Positions 20,651 to 31,200 are shown, numbered from the stretch's first letter. The stretch: 64,000 nucleotides of DNA from Cytophagales bacterium (GCA_022360015.1 JAKSDQ010000264.1:30239-94238); one strand, 5' to 3'. Translations and numbers: made by a program. Notes: generated by a model not told the origin, from the letters alone.

Positions 20651-23005
20651 ATGTTTATTTTTTCAACGAAAGCGCTTCGCAGCTATCAATGCTTTATTTT
20701 TTCCACCTTTTTTTGCCAGCTCTTATCTGCTCAAATCATTATTTCACAGTATTATGAAGGCGATGTCAACGATAAATTCCTCGAAATTACCAATGTCAGC
20801 GGCGTTTTAATCGATCAGGCCAACAGCCGGTTTTTTATTTGCGTGTTTTCCAACGAAAATGCTGCCGACCCACTGGGCAAAAAGCCCGGATTATCCACCA
20901 GAATTGAAGTAAACCTCTTGCCCGGGGAAACTGTGACTTATAAAAATCCACTGGCCGTTAATCCCAGTCATGCGGCACATGAAGGAATAGGAGCCCTGAT
21001 AGGGGCGTTTAATGGAAACGATGTGCTGGTTATCACTACGTCAAAAGATGAAACAGCTTGGCAAAACCGTATCGATGTCATAGGCCATAGCGGGGATTGG
21101 GGCATCGATAAATCTTTTTATCGCAAAATAACGATTGAAAAGCCTAACCCTGACTATACATCGGATGAGTGGGTGGAAGTCACGCTTACCATGGTAAATG
21201 GAGCAGGGGAAACTGCCGTGGAAAGACTCGGCTATCACTTTTACAATTGCCAGCAACCTACTTTCGCCTCATCCAACATTACTTTTTCAAACATTTCAGA
21301 TACATCGCTGGATGTCCAATGGAATCAGGGCGACGGATCGAGCAGGCTGATAATAGCCAGGGCCTACCAGGCTGTCACAGCGCTTCCCTTGAACGGTGTG
21401 AGCTACAATGGAAGCGCTGCATTTGGCTCCGGGGATGCATTTAATGGCGGATTTGTGGTGTACAGTGGCTGGGAAAACTCGTTTTCATTGACAAATCTTA
21501 TCCCGTCAACCCCATATTTTATCAGCATATTTGAATTCAGTTGTAGTCCACCGCAATATTATACCACTGTTTTTGCCAGTAGCCAGGAAACAACACTTGC
21601 CCCGATTCCACGGATTTTTACAACTTTAGAGGAAAGCGGGCTGGATTTCGGCTTGGTACACGCCGGCGACGGTAGCACCGTTTCCCAAATTACCGTCAGT
21701 TGGGAAAACCTGAAGTCCGGGATTACCGCCACTGTGGACGATCCTTTTGAAATTTCCTCCGATCAAGGCAACTGGGCCGGTGAAATGATCATTCCTTTTT
21801 CAGAAAGTGGGGTTATCAACATGTATATTCGATTTTCACCGGATCAGGCTGATGGTATTCATCAGAAAACACTGACGCTGAGCTCTCCGGGAGCGGAAGA
21901 AATAACCCGCCCTTTACGGGGAACTGCGTTTCCGAACGCATGGATCAATGAATTCCACTATGATAACATTGGGGCTGACGTGGGTGAATTTGTTGAAATA
22001 ACCCTACAGTATCCGGAAAAATACGACCTCTCAGCTTTCAAACTTCAACTCTGTAACGGTAGTTCAGGCCTGGTCTATGACCAGGAGTCCGTCGATAATT
22101 TTATACCCGGAGAAAAGATCAATAATTTTGGGATATACTTCTGGCCGGCCCCTGACATCCAAAACGGGCAACCCGGAGGGCCGGACGGTATGGTGCTGGG
22201 TATTGAAGACCAGGTGATCATGTTTTTAAGTTATGAAGGTGTTTTCACGGCGGGTGATGGCCTTGCAACGGGTACGACCTCAGCAGATATAGGCCTGGAA
22301 GAATCCGATGAAACAACCGTTGAAGGTTTATCGCTGCAACTAGAGAACAGTGGTCTCACAGGTGATGTTATTCAGGGGTCAGGTATGAAGTATAAAGACT
22401 TTGTATGGACAACAGGCCTGGAATCACCAGGCCACATGAACAGTAATCAGATTTTGCCCGTTAAATTTGGCCACTTCAGTGCCATCCGGCAGGGAAGCAC
22501 CGCTGTTTTGTCATGGCAAACTTTAACGGAAGTGAATAACCTGGGATTCGAAATCCAAAAATCCATTCAGAGGAATCCATTTGAAAAAATCGGTTTTATT
22601 CCCGGAAAAGGCAATTCCAGCGAACCACTGACCTATAATTTTACCGATGAAAAATTTTCAGAATCCTGCTACTACAAGCTCAAACAAATCGACTATGACG
22701 GCAGGTATAGTTTTAGCCCGGTCATTTCCCTGAAAAGGCCAAAATCCCACGTTTCATCCTTTCTAATTAGTCCTAATCCGGTAAGGCAAAAGCTTGACAT
22801 TACCACTGCTGATGACATACAATCAGGGCCTGTTGAAATGGAGCTATTGTCCATTCATGGAAAAAAAATATTGCAAAGCAAAGGAGATTTAGTTAAAATT
22901 AGGGATCGAATAAACGGCTGCCTCAAAAATCTGCAAAAAGGGGCCTACCTCTTAAAGCTTCAAAATGACTGGCAAAGCGAAACACATATTTTGTTGAAAG
23001 AATGA
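20651..23005 (+). CDS. Secreted multidomain protein with T9SS sorting domain
   Basis: A 784-residue exported protein; hydrophobic signal sequence ending near CQLLSAQ. The first domain (IIISQYYEGDVNDKFLEITN) looks like a lamin-tail-type beta domain and a second similar one begins at WINEFHYDNIGADVGEFVEI (about 435). A fibronectin-III-like stretch lies around 210-315. The last 80 residues form a type A T9SS signal (SPNPVRQKLDI, MELLSIHGKKI, LQKGAYLLKLQ), which sends the protein across the outer membrane. No catalytic motif is visible. Its stop overlaps the next gene's start (ATGA, 23002-23005), an odd coupling of a surface protein with a cytosolic ureohydrolase. Confidence 0.85.
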   Translation: MFIFSTKALRSYQCFIFSTFFCQLLSAQIIISQYYEGDVNDKFLEITNVSGVLIDQANSRFFICVFSNENAADPLGKKPGLSTRIEVNLLPGETVTYKNPLAVNPSHAAHEGIGALIGAFNGNDVLVITTSKDETAWQNRIDVIGHSGDWGIDKSFYRKITIEKPNPDYTSDEWVEVTLTMVNGAGETAVERLGYHFYNCQQPTFASSNITFSNISDTSLDVQWNQGDGSSRLIIARAYQAVTALPLNGVSYNGSAAFGSGDAFNGGFVVYSGWENSFSLTNLIPSTPYFISIFEFSCSPPQYYTTVFASSQETTLAPIPRIFTTLEESGLDFGLVHAGDGSTVSQITVSWENLKSGITATVDDPFEISSDQGNWAGEMIIPFSESGVINMYIRFSPDQADGIHQKTLTLSSPGAEEITRPLRGTAFPNAWINEFHYDNIGADVGEFVEITLQYPEKYDLSAFKLQLCNGSSGLVYDQESVDNFIPGEKINNFGIYFWPAPDIQNGQPGGPDGMVLGIEDQVIMFLSYEGVFTAGDGLATGTTSADIGLEESDETTVEGLSLQLENSGLTGDVIQGSGMKYKDFVWTTGLESPGHMNSNQILPVKFGHFSAIRQGSTAVLSWQTLTEVNNLGFEIQKSIQRNPFEKIGFIPGKGNSSEPLTYNFTDEKFSESCYYKLKQIDYDGRYSFSPVISLKRPKSHVSSFLISPNPVRQKLDITTADDIQSGPVEMELLSIHGKKILQSKGDLVKIRDRINGCLKNLQKGAYLLKLQNDWQSETHILLKE

Positions 23006-24066
23006 GAAATAAAGACACGCCACCTGGCTTTGACCCGAATAATGTAGGCGTAGAGGGTAAACTTTTTGGTTTGCCCTTTACAGAAGAAGATGCACAGATG
23101 GTGATTATTCCAGTGCCGTGGGAGGTGACCGTTTCCTACATGTCTGGTACAGCCAAAGGTCCCGAGGCAGTGTTGACAGCCTCGCCGCAGTTGGATCTGG
23201 CATTGGAAAATATACGTGATGCCTGGGAACTGGGCATAGCCATGTTGCCCATATCCGAGGAGTGGAAAGAGGAAAATGCCCAGTGGCGAAAACATACCTG
23301 GCCCTACATCAAATGGCTGGAATCAGGCAAGAAAAAAACCCCGAACACTACCATAAAAAGTACACCCGAAGCTGTAAATACAGTGTGCCGCAAGCTCAAC
23401 CATTGGGTAAAAAGTCAATCCATGGAGTTGTTGCAGAAAGGCAAAATGGTGGGAATACTGGGTGGAGATCATAGCACACCATTGGGGCTGATGGAGGCCT
23501 TGAGCGAACGATACAAAGAATTCGGGATATTACAATTTGATGCCCACGCGGATTTAAGGGATGCTTATGAGGGTTTTGAGTATTCGCATGCTTCGATCAT
23601 GTTCAACGCGTTAAAATTACCCGCCGTTTCAAAGCTTGTGCAGGTCGGTATCCGTGATTTCTCTCAGTTCGAATATGAATTTATCCAAAATTCGAAAGGA
23701 AAAATAAACACCTACTTTTATCCGGGGGTGCAACGAAGGCTTTTTACAGGGGAGCATTGGAAAGATATTTGTGATGAAATCGTAGCAAATCTGCCGGAGT
23801 ATGTATACATAAGTTTTGACATAGATGGTTTAGATCCAAAGTTATGCCCCAATACAGGCACCCCTGTTCCGGGCGGCTTTGAATTTGATGAAACCATTTT
23901 CCTGATGAACACCCTGGTAAAAAGTGGCAGAAAAATAATTGGCTTTGACGTTTGTGAAGTGGCACCGGGCAAAAATAGCGAGTGGGATGGGAATGTGGGA
24001 GCAAGGGTGTTGTATAATCTTGCCAATTTAATGGCAGTTTCCCAGGGCAAATTACAAATGATATAA
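23002..24066 (+). CDS. Ureohydrolase (agmatinase/formimidoylglutamase family)
   Basis: A 354-residue arginase-fold metalloenzyme. The binuclear manganese motifs are intact: GGDHS (about 153-157), DAHADLRD and FDIDGLDP. It hydrolyses a guanidino or formimino substrate. The substrate loop does not let me choose between agmatine, formiminoglutamate and related compounds, and no hut or spe genes are adjacent. Length is slightly above bacterial agmatinases because of an N-terminal extension (RNKDTPPGFDPNNVGVEGKL). The ATG overlaps the preceding stop by four bases. Confidence 0.85.
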   Translation: MRNKDTPPGFDPNNVGVEGKLFGLPFTEEDAQMVIIPVPWEVTVSYMSGTAKGPEAVLTASPQLDLALENIRDAWELGIAMLPISEEWKEENAQWRKHTWPYIKWLESGKKKTPNTTIKSTPEAVNTVCRKLNHWVKSQSMELLQKGKMVGILGGDHSTPLGLMEALSERYKEFGILQFDAHADLRDAYEGFEYSHASIMFNALKLPAVSKLVQVGIRDFSQFEYEFIQNSKGKINTYFYPGVQRRLFTGEHWKDICDEIVANLPEYVYISFDIDGLDPKLCPNTGTPVPGGFEFDETIFLMNTLVKSGRKIIGFDVCEVAPGKNSEWDGNVGARVLYNLANLMAVSQGKLQMI

Positions 24067-24181
24067 ACTCCTGGCAAGGGGGATTTCAAGTGATTTTAAC
24101 TGAAAAAAACTTATAATTTATCTTAAAATTTAATTATTGAACTATCTTTATAGTTTGTTCTAAATTTAACAACAACACACA

Positions 24182-26791
24182 ATGTCAAAAAAAAAACTAA
24201 ACCCTAAATGGGGATTGTTGTTGCTACTTTTACTATCCTTTGTAGTGACCAGTCCTGTAACCGCACAAAAGAAAAAAAAGAAAGACAAAAAAGGGCAGAC
24301 CGAGGCGCCTGCCAAGCCAGCTTCAAAGAAAAATGACAAAAAGAGCATCAAAGCGCTTACCAAGGCCAGCAAAAAGATAGAGGGCCTTTTTACGATTTAC
24401 CAGGATACCACCAATGGTTCTATTAAAATGCTGATCAATGAGGACCAGATAGGTCAGGAATACATATATTTCAGCCAAATTGCAGATGGGGTGGTTGATG
24501 TTTTTTCCTTCAGAGGAGCTTATCGTGGGTCGAAAATTTTCAAAATCAAAAAATACTTCGATAAAATTGAATTTGTCACTCAAAATGTTTCCTCCTACTT
24601 CGATCCGGACAATGCACTGGTTAAAGCTGCCAATGCCAATATCAGTGAAGGCGTCATGGCCACCGAAAAAATCGCTGCTCACGATACAGTGACCGGCAAC
24701 TACCTGATTGAGGCTAATAACCTGTTTCTCAAAGAAACATTAATGCAGGTCAAGCCTCCAAAGTTTCCCGGTCAAAGACCTGATGCCTTCACACTCGGTA
24801 CCCTAAGCAGGGATAAAACCAAAATAGGTGGCATAAGAAACTATCCTGCCAACACAGACTTGAAGATAGAATATGTATACAGCAAACCATCCGTACTCAA
24901 TGGAGGAAGCCGTGGAGTAACCGATGGAAGAAACGTAACCATAAAAGTTTACCACAGTCTGATTCAAATACCTGAAAACGATTATGAACCAAGGTTCGAT
25001 GATCCGAGGGTAGGTTATTTTACCACACAGGTAACTGACATGACCAGCACAGGCCCTACCCCATACAAGGATTTGGTACACAGGTGGTTCCTTAAAAAGA
25101 AAGACCCCGATGCCACACTTTCCGAACCCGTGGTGCCCATCACCTGGTGGATAGAAAACACTACCCCAAAGGAAATACGTCCGATAATCAAACAGGCCGG
25201 TCTGCGTTGGAATGAAGCTTTCGAAAAGGCCGGATTCAAAAACGCGGTGGTGATCAAAGAACAACCCGATGACGCTGACTGGGACGCAGGAGATATACGG
25301 TACAATGTTTTACGCTGGACGTCCTCCCCAAACCCACCTTTCGGTGGTTATGGACCAAGTTTTGTCAATCCGAGAACCGGGCAAATACTGGGAGCAGACA
25401 TCATGCTTGAATATGCTTCCCTTAGAGGTAGTTTAATGAACGAAGAAGTATTTGACAAGGCCACGCTGGATATGTATCCGGGTGATCATGCACATGAAAA
25501 AGCCTTGCTGGATCATGATCCGGCTTTCTGCACTGTGGGTCAAATGGCCAAACTCAATAACCTATTTGGCATGACAGCACTCAATGTCTTTGGAAGTGAC
25601 GAACTGGAGGAAAGCAAAATGGTGAATGAATTTCTTCATTTTCTTATCTTACACGAAATGGGCCACACACTGGGTCTCAACCATAACATGAAGGCCAGCC
25701 AGTTCCATGGCATAAAGGACATTAACAACATGGAGATTACCGAAAAGGTAGGACTGGTAGGATCGGTGATGGACTACCCGGCCATCAATTTTTCACCGGA
25801 CCGCGACAATCAGGGTTTGTACTGGACTACGAGGCCGGGTCCCTACGACCATTGGGCCATAGAATTCGGTTACAAACCTGTCAGCTCAGAGGGCGAATTG
25901 AAATCCATTTTGGACAAGTCCACAAAACCCGAATTGGTTTTTGGCAATGATGCTGATGACATGCGGTCTCCCGGCAAAGCCATTGATCCCAGGGTAAATG
26001 TAAATGACATGACCCACGATGCCATTGAGTATTCAATCGAAAGAATGAAACTGGCCAGGAATGTCTCAAAAGAATTGCTCGAAAAGTACAAAAAGCCCAA
26101 TCAATCCTATCATGAATTAAGAAATGCCTATTTTGTTGTGACAGGTCAGCAGGCTGGTGCCGCCAATACAATTTCAAGATACATTGGTGGGGTTTATGTC
26201 GACCGGGCCTTCATCGGTCAGGAAGGTGCCACAAAACCTTTTACACCTGTAGAGGTGGAAAAACAGAAAAAGGCTATGAAAGCGCTCAACGATTATGTTT
26301 TTGCCCCTGACGCGTTTGCGGTTCCCTCAGAGTTATATAATTATCTCCAGATGCAAAGAAGGGGTTACAACTTCTTCCGCGGTCCTGAGGACCCTAAGAT
26401 CCATGCCCGCGTATTGGCTATGCAACGAAGCGTGCTACGTCACTTATTGCACTACAACACGTTGCAAAGAATATCTGACTCTGAAATGTATGGTAACGGT
26501 TATACCTTATCCGGTTTTATGAGTGATTTAAACCGGGGCATTTTCAATGCCGATATCTATGGTAATGTAAGTCCGGTCCGGCAGAATTTACAAATTGAGT
26601 ATACCACTATGCTTATCAACGCCATCACCGGCACACAAAAAACAAGGTATAGCCACCTTGCCAGGTCGATGGCCTTATATAATCTGAAAAATGTCCGTAA
26701 AATGGCTGGCAGTGCCACAGGCAACATAGCCACCAGGGCACATAAAGAACATCTGAAAACCTTGATTGACAATGCCCTGGAAGAAATATAA
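24182..26791 (+). CDS. Secreted zinc metalloprotease, DUF5117/DUF5118 type (first of tandem pair)
   Basis: An 869-residue exported protein. A Lys-rich N-terminus precedes signal segment WGLLLLLLLSFVVTSPVTAQ, and a second basic low-complexity stretch (residues 28-65) follows. The zinc site is HEMGHTLGLNHN starting at His491, an extended HExxHxxGxxH metzincin motif, with a downstream Met-turn-like GSVMDYPAINFSP. The family is exported and thought to degrade peptides in the envelope; substrates are unknown. The neighbour at 27174 is a full-length paralogue with the same motifs, so this is an ancient duplication. A terminator hairpin follows, so the two may be separate transcripts. Confidence 0.88.
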   Translation: MSKKKLNPKWGLLLLLLLSFVVTSPVTAQKKKKKDKKGQTEAPAKPASKKNDKKSIKALTKASKKIEGLFTIYQDTTNGSIKMLINEDQIGQEYIYFSQIADGVVDVFSFRGAYRGSKIFKIKKYFDKIEFVTQNVSSYFDPDNALVKAANANISEGVMATEKIAAHDTVTGNYLIEANNLFLKETLMQVKPPKFPGQRPDAFTLGTLSRDKTKIGGIRNYPANTDLKIEYVYSKPSVLNGGSRGVTDGRNVTIKVYHSLIQIPENDYEPRFDDPRVGYFTTQVTDMTSTGPTPYKDLVHRWFLKKKDPDATLSEPVVPITWWIENTTPKEIRPIIKQAGLRWNEAFEKAGFKNAVVIKEQPDDADWDAGDIRYNVLRWTSSPNPPFGGYGPSFVNPRTGQILGADIMLEYASLRGSLMNEEVFDKATLDMYPGDHAHEKALLDHDPAFCTVGQMAKLNNLFGMTALNVFGSDELEESKMVNEFLHFLILHEMGHTLGLNHNMKASQFHGIKDINNMEITEKVGLVGSVMDYPAINFSPDRDNQGLYWTTRPGPYDHWAIEFGYKPVSSEGELKSILDKSTKPELVFGNDADDMRSPGKAIDPRVNVNDMTHDAIEYSIERMKLARNVSKELLEKYKKPNQSYHELRNAYFVVTGQQAGAANTISRYIGGVYVDRAFIGQEGATKPFTPVEVEKQKKAMKALNDYVFAPDAFAVPSELYNYLQMQRRGYNFFRGPEDPKIHARVLAMQRSVLRHLLHYNTLQRISDSEMYGNGYTLSGFMSDLNRGIFNADIYGNVSPVRQNLQIEYTTMLINAITGTQKTRYSHLARSMALYNLKNVRKMAGSATGNIATRAHKEHLKTLIDNALEEI

Positions 26792-26824
26792 TAAAAGGCT
26801 GTTTTAACAACTTAAACCCAATTA

Positions 26825-26866
26825 AAAAACCGGCGTTTAATTTTTCTGTAAACTCCGGTTTTTTCA
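26825..26866 (+). terminator. Rho-independent terminator after the first metalloprotease
   Basis: AAAACCGGCGTTTA, a short loop, then TAAACTCCGGTTTTTT: a stem of about 11 bp with one mismatch and a U tract, 34 bp after the stop. The A-rich left flank would let it work in both directions. Confidence 0.85.
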
Positions 26867-27173
26867 TGTAGTATGTTGCCACTTTCAAGACAAAAAAGTG
26901 AGCAAAACTACTTATACGGAAAATCCTACCTGCACCATTTTCGCAATCCGTAACCGCCCATTTATGCCAACCAGGTTGCCAGCTCGTTTTTCCACAAAAA
27001 AAACAGCAACAATACAAAACCTTAAATTATCGTTTTATACGTAATGAGATCATTTTAACTCATGTAAGTTTGCACATTTTTTACACGCAATAAATTGGGA
27101 TTTTTGCGCTAAATTTCTTATTTTATTAGGAGAGACATTGGTTATAAATTATTGGATATATTTGGAGTAAGTT

Positions 27174-29762
27174 ATGAAGCATTTCTTAGCGGGCGTGTGG
27201 CCGGGAAGACTATATAAACATTTAGCATTTATTCTTTTTCTTACAGGGTTTGTCGTTTACTCGACACAAGCCCAAAAACAAAATCAGAAAGGAAAAAACA
27301 AAGAAAAACCTCCCACCATTGAGGAGTTGGTCGAATCCTCGAGAAAGTTCGAGGGTTTATTTACCATTTATCAGGATACGATCACAGGCACACTGCAATT
27401 GCTGGTATCAGATAAACAACTGCATAAAGAGTTTATTTATTTCAGCCAGGTTGCCAATGGTGTCGCAGATGCTGCCACCTTTAGAGGTGCCTATAAAGCG
27501 TCCAAGGTATTCAAAATCACCAAATATTTCGATAAGCTGCAATTTGAATTTCAAAACACCTCCTTTTATCATGATCCTGCACATCCACTAAGTAAGGCTG
27601 CAGATGCCAATATCAGTAACAGTATCGTAGAAAGCGAGAAGATCCTGGCCAGTGATGAGCATACCGGCCGTTACCTCATTAAAGCAGATAATTTGTTCCT
27701 GACCGAAACTTTATCACAGATCAAACCTGCCAAGCTTCCCTTTTTACAATTCTTCTCATTTAGCCTGGGCACGCTTGATAAAAAGAAAACAAGGGTAAAT
27801 CAGATCCGAAGTTATCCTAAAAATACTGACGTAGCCGTTGAATATGTTTATAGCAAATCTTCGGTATTAAACCCCGGAAGCAAAGCCATTACCGACGCCA
27901 GAAACGTAAGCATCGACATCTGGCACAGTTTCGTTGAAATGCCTGAAAATGATTATCAGCCGCGTTATGATGATCCCAGGGTCGGTTATTTTACCACCCA
28001 GGTGAACGACATGACCTCCACCAGCGCTACCCCATACCGCGATCTCATTCACCGCTGGCATTTGCAAAGAAAGGATCCCTCGGCTCGTCTTTCAGAGCCG
28101 GTAGAACCGATAACCTGGTGGATAGAAAATACCACCCCTCACAACCTGAGGCCCATCATAAAAAAGGCCGGAGAAAAATGGAATGAGATTTTTGAATCAA
28201 TTGGTTATAAAAACGCCATAGTGATAAAGGAACAGCCGGACAGCGCCGAATGGGATGCCGGTGATATCCAATACAATGTGATACGCTGGGTTTCCTCCCC
28301 AAATCCGAGATTCAGCGGCTATGGACCCAGCTTTGTCAACCCGCGTACAGGACAGATTCTGGGGGCTGATATTACCCTGGAATACACTACCTTGTCACAG
28401 CAATTAAAAGGAGAAAAAGTTTTTGAAAAAGCCGGGCTCTCACTTCACGAGTCACAAGGACCGTTATCAGGCGCAGAAGACCATCAATATACGCATTGTA
28501 CATTCAGCACCTATGCCCAGACCCAAAATCAGTTTGGGCAGATCGCGCTCAGTGCCATTGGAAAATCGGAATTTGATAATAACAGAATGATAGAAGAATA
28601 TCTGTACTTCCTGATATTACATGAACTGGGGCATACACTAGGGCTTAATCACAACATGAAAGCCAGCCAATTGCACACCCTGTCAGATTTAAACGATCCA
28701 AAAGTCACCGAAAGTTTGGGGTTGGTGGGTTCTGTGATGGACTATCCGGCTATAAACTTCTCACCGGACCGGGATAAGCAAGGGCAATACTGGCCGACAA
28801 GACCAGGGCCTTATGATCAGTGGGCCATTGCATTTGGCTATCAAAGCTTTGAAAATGAGGAGGGTTTGGAAAGCCTGCTAGCGCATTCGACAGATTCCAC
28901 CCTGGCCTTTGGTAATGATGCAGATGACATGCGCTGGCCAGGTAAAGCTATCGACCCACGGGTTAATGTGGGGGACATGTCAAAAGATGCTATCAATTAC
29001 GCCGTACAAAGAATAGAACTCACCCGGGAAGTAGCCAAAGAATTGCTGTTCAAGTACCGGAAGGAAGGGAAATCTTTTCATGAGCTTCGCAATGCCTACC
29101 TGCTTTTAACAACCCAGCAATATAACGCAGCCCACGTTATATCAAGGTACATCGGGGGAGTTTACATTGACCGTTCCTTCGCAGGACAGAATCCTGAAAT
29201 AAGCCCCTTCACGCCTGTAGAAAAAGAAAAGCAAAAGCTTGCCATGGAGTCGCTGGCCAGCTACGTATTTGCCGCCGATGCTTTTTTAGTGCCTAACGAG
29301 CTATATAATCACCTGCAAAAACAAAGAAGGGGGTATAATCATTTTAACAGTCCCGAGGATCCAAAAATACACCAAAGGATTCTGGCCATACAGGAAAGTG
29401 TGTTAAAGCATTTGTTGCACCACCACACCCTGCAAAGAATCAGTGATTCCGAATTGTATGGAAACAGTTATGCTTTACCCACATTCATGGAAGATCTCAA
29501 CGACGCTATTTTTTCCGATGATATCAAAGGAGACGTCAACTCCTTCCGTCAGAATCTTCAACTCACCTATACGAGGCAGGTTATTGCACTTCTGACCGGA
29601 AATAACAAGGATAAGTATTCGCCCAGAAGCCGTTCCATGGCCATCAATAATCTTTGGCAAATAAAAAACTGGGTACAGATACCACAGGGTAACCTGGAAA
29701 CCATTGCCCATAAAAGGCATCTCAAGCTACTGATTGATAATGCACTGGAGCAGATTCAGTAG
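27174..29762 (+). CDS. Secreted zinc metalloprotease, DUF5117/DUF5118 type (second of tandem pair)
   Basis: An 862-residue paralogue of the preceding protease, colinear over its whole length (shared FEGLFTIYQDT, DDPRVGYFTTQV, PVxPITWWIENTTP, YGPSFVNPRTGQILGAD). The zinc motif HELGHTLGLNHN begins at His483 and GSVMDYPAINFSPDRD follows. The N-terminal hydrophobic segment (HLAFILFLTGFVVYSTQAQ) indicates export. It differs from its neighbour by a shorter basic stretch and a longer insert before the zinc helix (SLHESQGPLSGAEDHQYTHC). A match to the -7 form (TATATTTG, 27157-27164) lies only 10 bp before the ATG, so I do not rely on it. Confidence 0.88.
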   Translation: MKHFLAGVWPGRLYKHLAFILFLTGFVVYSTQAQKQNQKGKNKEKPPTIEELVESSRKFEGLFTIYQDTITGTLQLLVSDKQLHKEFIYFSQVANGVADAATFRGAYKASKVFKITKYFDKLQFEFQNTSFYHDPAHPLSKAADANISNSIVESEKILASDEHTGRYLIKADNLFLTETLSQIKPAKLPFLQFFSFSLGTLDKKKTRVNQIRSYPKNTDVAVEYVYSKSSVLNPGSKAITDARNVSIDIWHSFVEMPENDYQPRYDDPRVGYFTTQVNDMTSTSATPYRDLIHRWHLQRKDPSARLSEPVEPITWWIENTTPHNLRPIIKKAGEKWNEIFESIGYKNAIVIKEQPDSAEWDAGDIQYNVIRWVSSPNPRFSGYGPSFVNPRTGQILGADITLEYTTLSQQLKGEKVFEKAGLSLHESQGPLSGAEDHQYTHCTFSTYAQTQNQFGQIALSAIGKSEFDNNRMIEEYLYFLILHELGHTLGLNHNMKASQLHTLSDLNDPKVTESLGLVGSVMDYPAINFSPDRDKQGQYWPTRPGPYDQWAIAFGYQSFENEEGLESLLAHSTDSTLAFGNDADDMRWPGKAIDPRVNVGDMSKDAINYAVQRIELTREVAKELLFKYRKEGKSFHELRNAYLLLTTQQYNAAHVISRYIGGVYIDRSFAGQNPEISPFTPVEKEKQKLAMESLASYVFAADAFLVPNELYNHLQKQRRGYNHFNSPEDPKIHQRILAIQESVLKHLLHHHTLQRISDSELYGNSYALPTFMEDLNDAIFSDDIKGDVNSFRQNLQLTYTRQVIALLTGNNKDKYSPRSRSMAINNLWQIKNWVQIPQGNLETIAHKRHLKLLIDNALEQIQ

Positions 29763-29792
29763 TTCCGGATAATATGAAAATCCGTACAAGGG

Positions 29793-30995
29793 TCACCCCA
29801 TAAACACATTATTGTCCATACGTACACGCTTCGATAAACCCAGGGTGTTGGCTCTTACCACTTTTTCCTGGCCGTATTTGTGTTTGATGTGGTCCATAGC
29901 CTGGTATAGCCGGATCCACTCCTGGGTATCGTCAAAAAGGTCAATCTGGTAATGTCCGTGTACCAGATTGCTGAGGCGGACACCGATAAGCCTGATGAGC
30001 AGCCGTCGATCATACAGTTTGTCAAACAGCGCCAGCGCCAGATTAATCAAGGTGTGATCAGAGGATGTATAAGGGATATGCTTCTGCCTGGTAACAGTTT
30101 CAAAGTCCGAATAGCGAATTTTAACTGTAAGGCACGAAGTAAGGTGTTTCTCCTTGCGTAATTTGAAAGCCAGTTTTTCGATCATCGCCACAAAAAGAGC
30201 CTTGAGCTTCTGTACGTTGATAGTATCGCTGTCAAAAGTTATCTCACTGGAAATTGACTTTCTTTCGGCATAAGGAACAACGGGCGAATGATCGATACCG
30301 TGGGCCCGGTTCCATATCAGGCGGCCGTTTTTCCCTAAAATATGCTCCAGCATATTCACGGGCATCTCTCGTAAAACCTTTACTGTCCCGATCCCCATAT
30401 CATTCAGAAAACGCGCAGTTTTGTCACCCAGCATAGGGATTTTCCGGATAGGCATCGGGGCCAGAAAGGCTTTTTCAGTACCTCTTATCACACGCTTTTC
30501 ACCGCAGGGTTTGGCTTCGCCGGTTGCCACTTTGGAGACCATTTTATTGGCAGACAGCCCCATGGACAGCGGCAGGCCGGTATGCTTTATAATTTTTTGC
30601 CTAAGCTCCTTTGCCCACATAAAACAACCGAAAAAGCGATCCATGCCACTGGCATCTATATAAAATTCATCAATAGAGGATTTCTCAAAAAGCGGAGCGC
30701 TATCGGCAATTATCTCTGTAACCATATGAGAATATCTGGTGTAAGCCTCCATATCACCCGAGATGATAATGGCATCAGGGCACAACTGCTTGGCCAAAGA
30801 CATAGGCATGGCTGAATGCACCCCGAACTTTCTGGTTTCATAGCTGCACGAAGCCACTACACCTCTGCCACCATTACCACCTATTAAAAGCGGTTTACCT
30901 TTCAGGCTACTGTCAATTAAACATTCTACCGAGACAAAAAAGCTGTCCAGGTCCATATGAATAATAGATCGGTTTTCGTTGTTAGTTTCCATCAT
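29793..30995 (-). CDS. dinB: DNA polymerase IV (Y-family translesion polymerase)
   Basis: A 400-residue Y-family polymerase. Catalytic acidic residues are in MDLDSFFVSVE (residues 14-24) and SSIDEFYIDAS. The VVASCSYETRKFGVHSAM finger segment and the little-finger domain (from about 240) are present. It copies past damaged bases at the cost of fidelity. A usual C-terminal beta-clamp peptide is not obvious; the tail is LGLSKRVRMDNNVFMG. It is divergent from a small ORF and a LexA-like repressor gene, and the 205-bp gap contains ACTAAT repeats that could be operators, so damage-inducible control is likely. Confidence 0.94.
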   Translation of the reverse strand: MMETNNENRSIIHMDLDSFFVSVECLIDSSLKGKPLLIGGNGGRGVVASCSYETRKFGVHSAMPMSLAKQLCPDAIIISGDMEAYTRYSHMVTEIIADSAPLFEKSSIDEFYIDASGMDRFFGCFMWAKELRQKIIKHTGLPLSMGLSANKMVSKVATGEAKPCGEKRVIRGTEKAFLAPMPIRKIPMLGDKTARFLNDMGIGTVKVLREMPVNMLEHILGKNGRLIWNRAHGIDHSPVVPYAERKSISSEITFDSDTINVQKLKALFVAMIEKLAFKLRKEKHLTSCLTVKIRYSDFETVTRQKHIPYTSSDHTLINLALALFDKLYDRRLLIRLIGVRLSNLVHGHYQIDLFDDTQEWIRLYQAMDHIKHKYGQEKVVRANTLGLSKRVRMDNNVFMG

Positions 30996-31041
30996 TCACT
31001 ACATTTCTTCCTGAAAAGAAAACTAAAGTTAAGTGTTTTTT

Positions 31042-31110
31042 GCTAATTATTTTAGCTTTTATTAGTTTTTTGTTCAGATATTCACTAATTTTACCACAGA
31101 TTATACTAAT
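31042..31110. promoter_or_regulatory. Candidate operator cluster between dinB and the S24 repressor locus
   Basis: Several short repeats are packed here: GCTAA-TTATT-TTAGC (31042-31056), ATTAGT (31061-31066) facing ACTAAT (31084-31089), and another ACTAAT (31105-31110). The neighbouring HTH/S24 gene makes a repressor-operator relation plausible. The repeats are visible; the binding is inference and AT-rich chance matches are possible. Confidence 0.35.
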
Positions 31111-31200
31111 ATTTATAGCATAAATGGTAACACTGGGGCAAACCAGCACCCTTCTTCCGGGGGACGAAAGGGGGGTGGATTTTAATACAGTAGCACAGTT

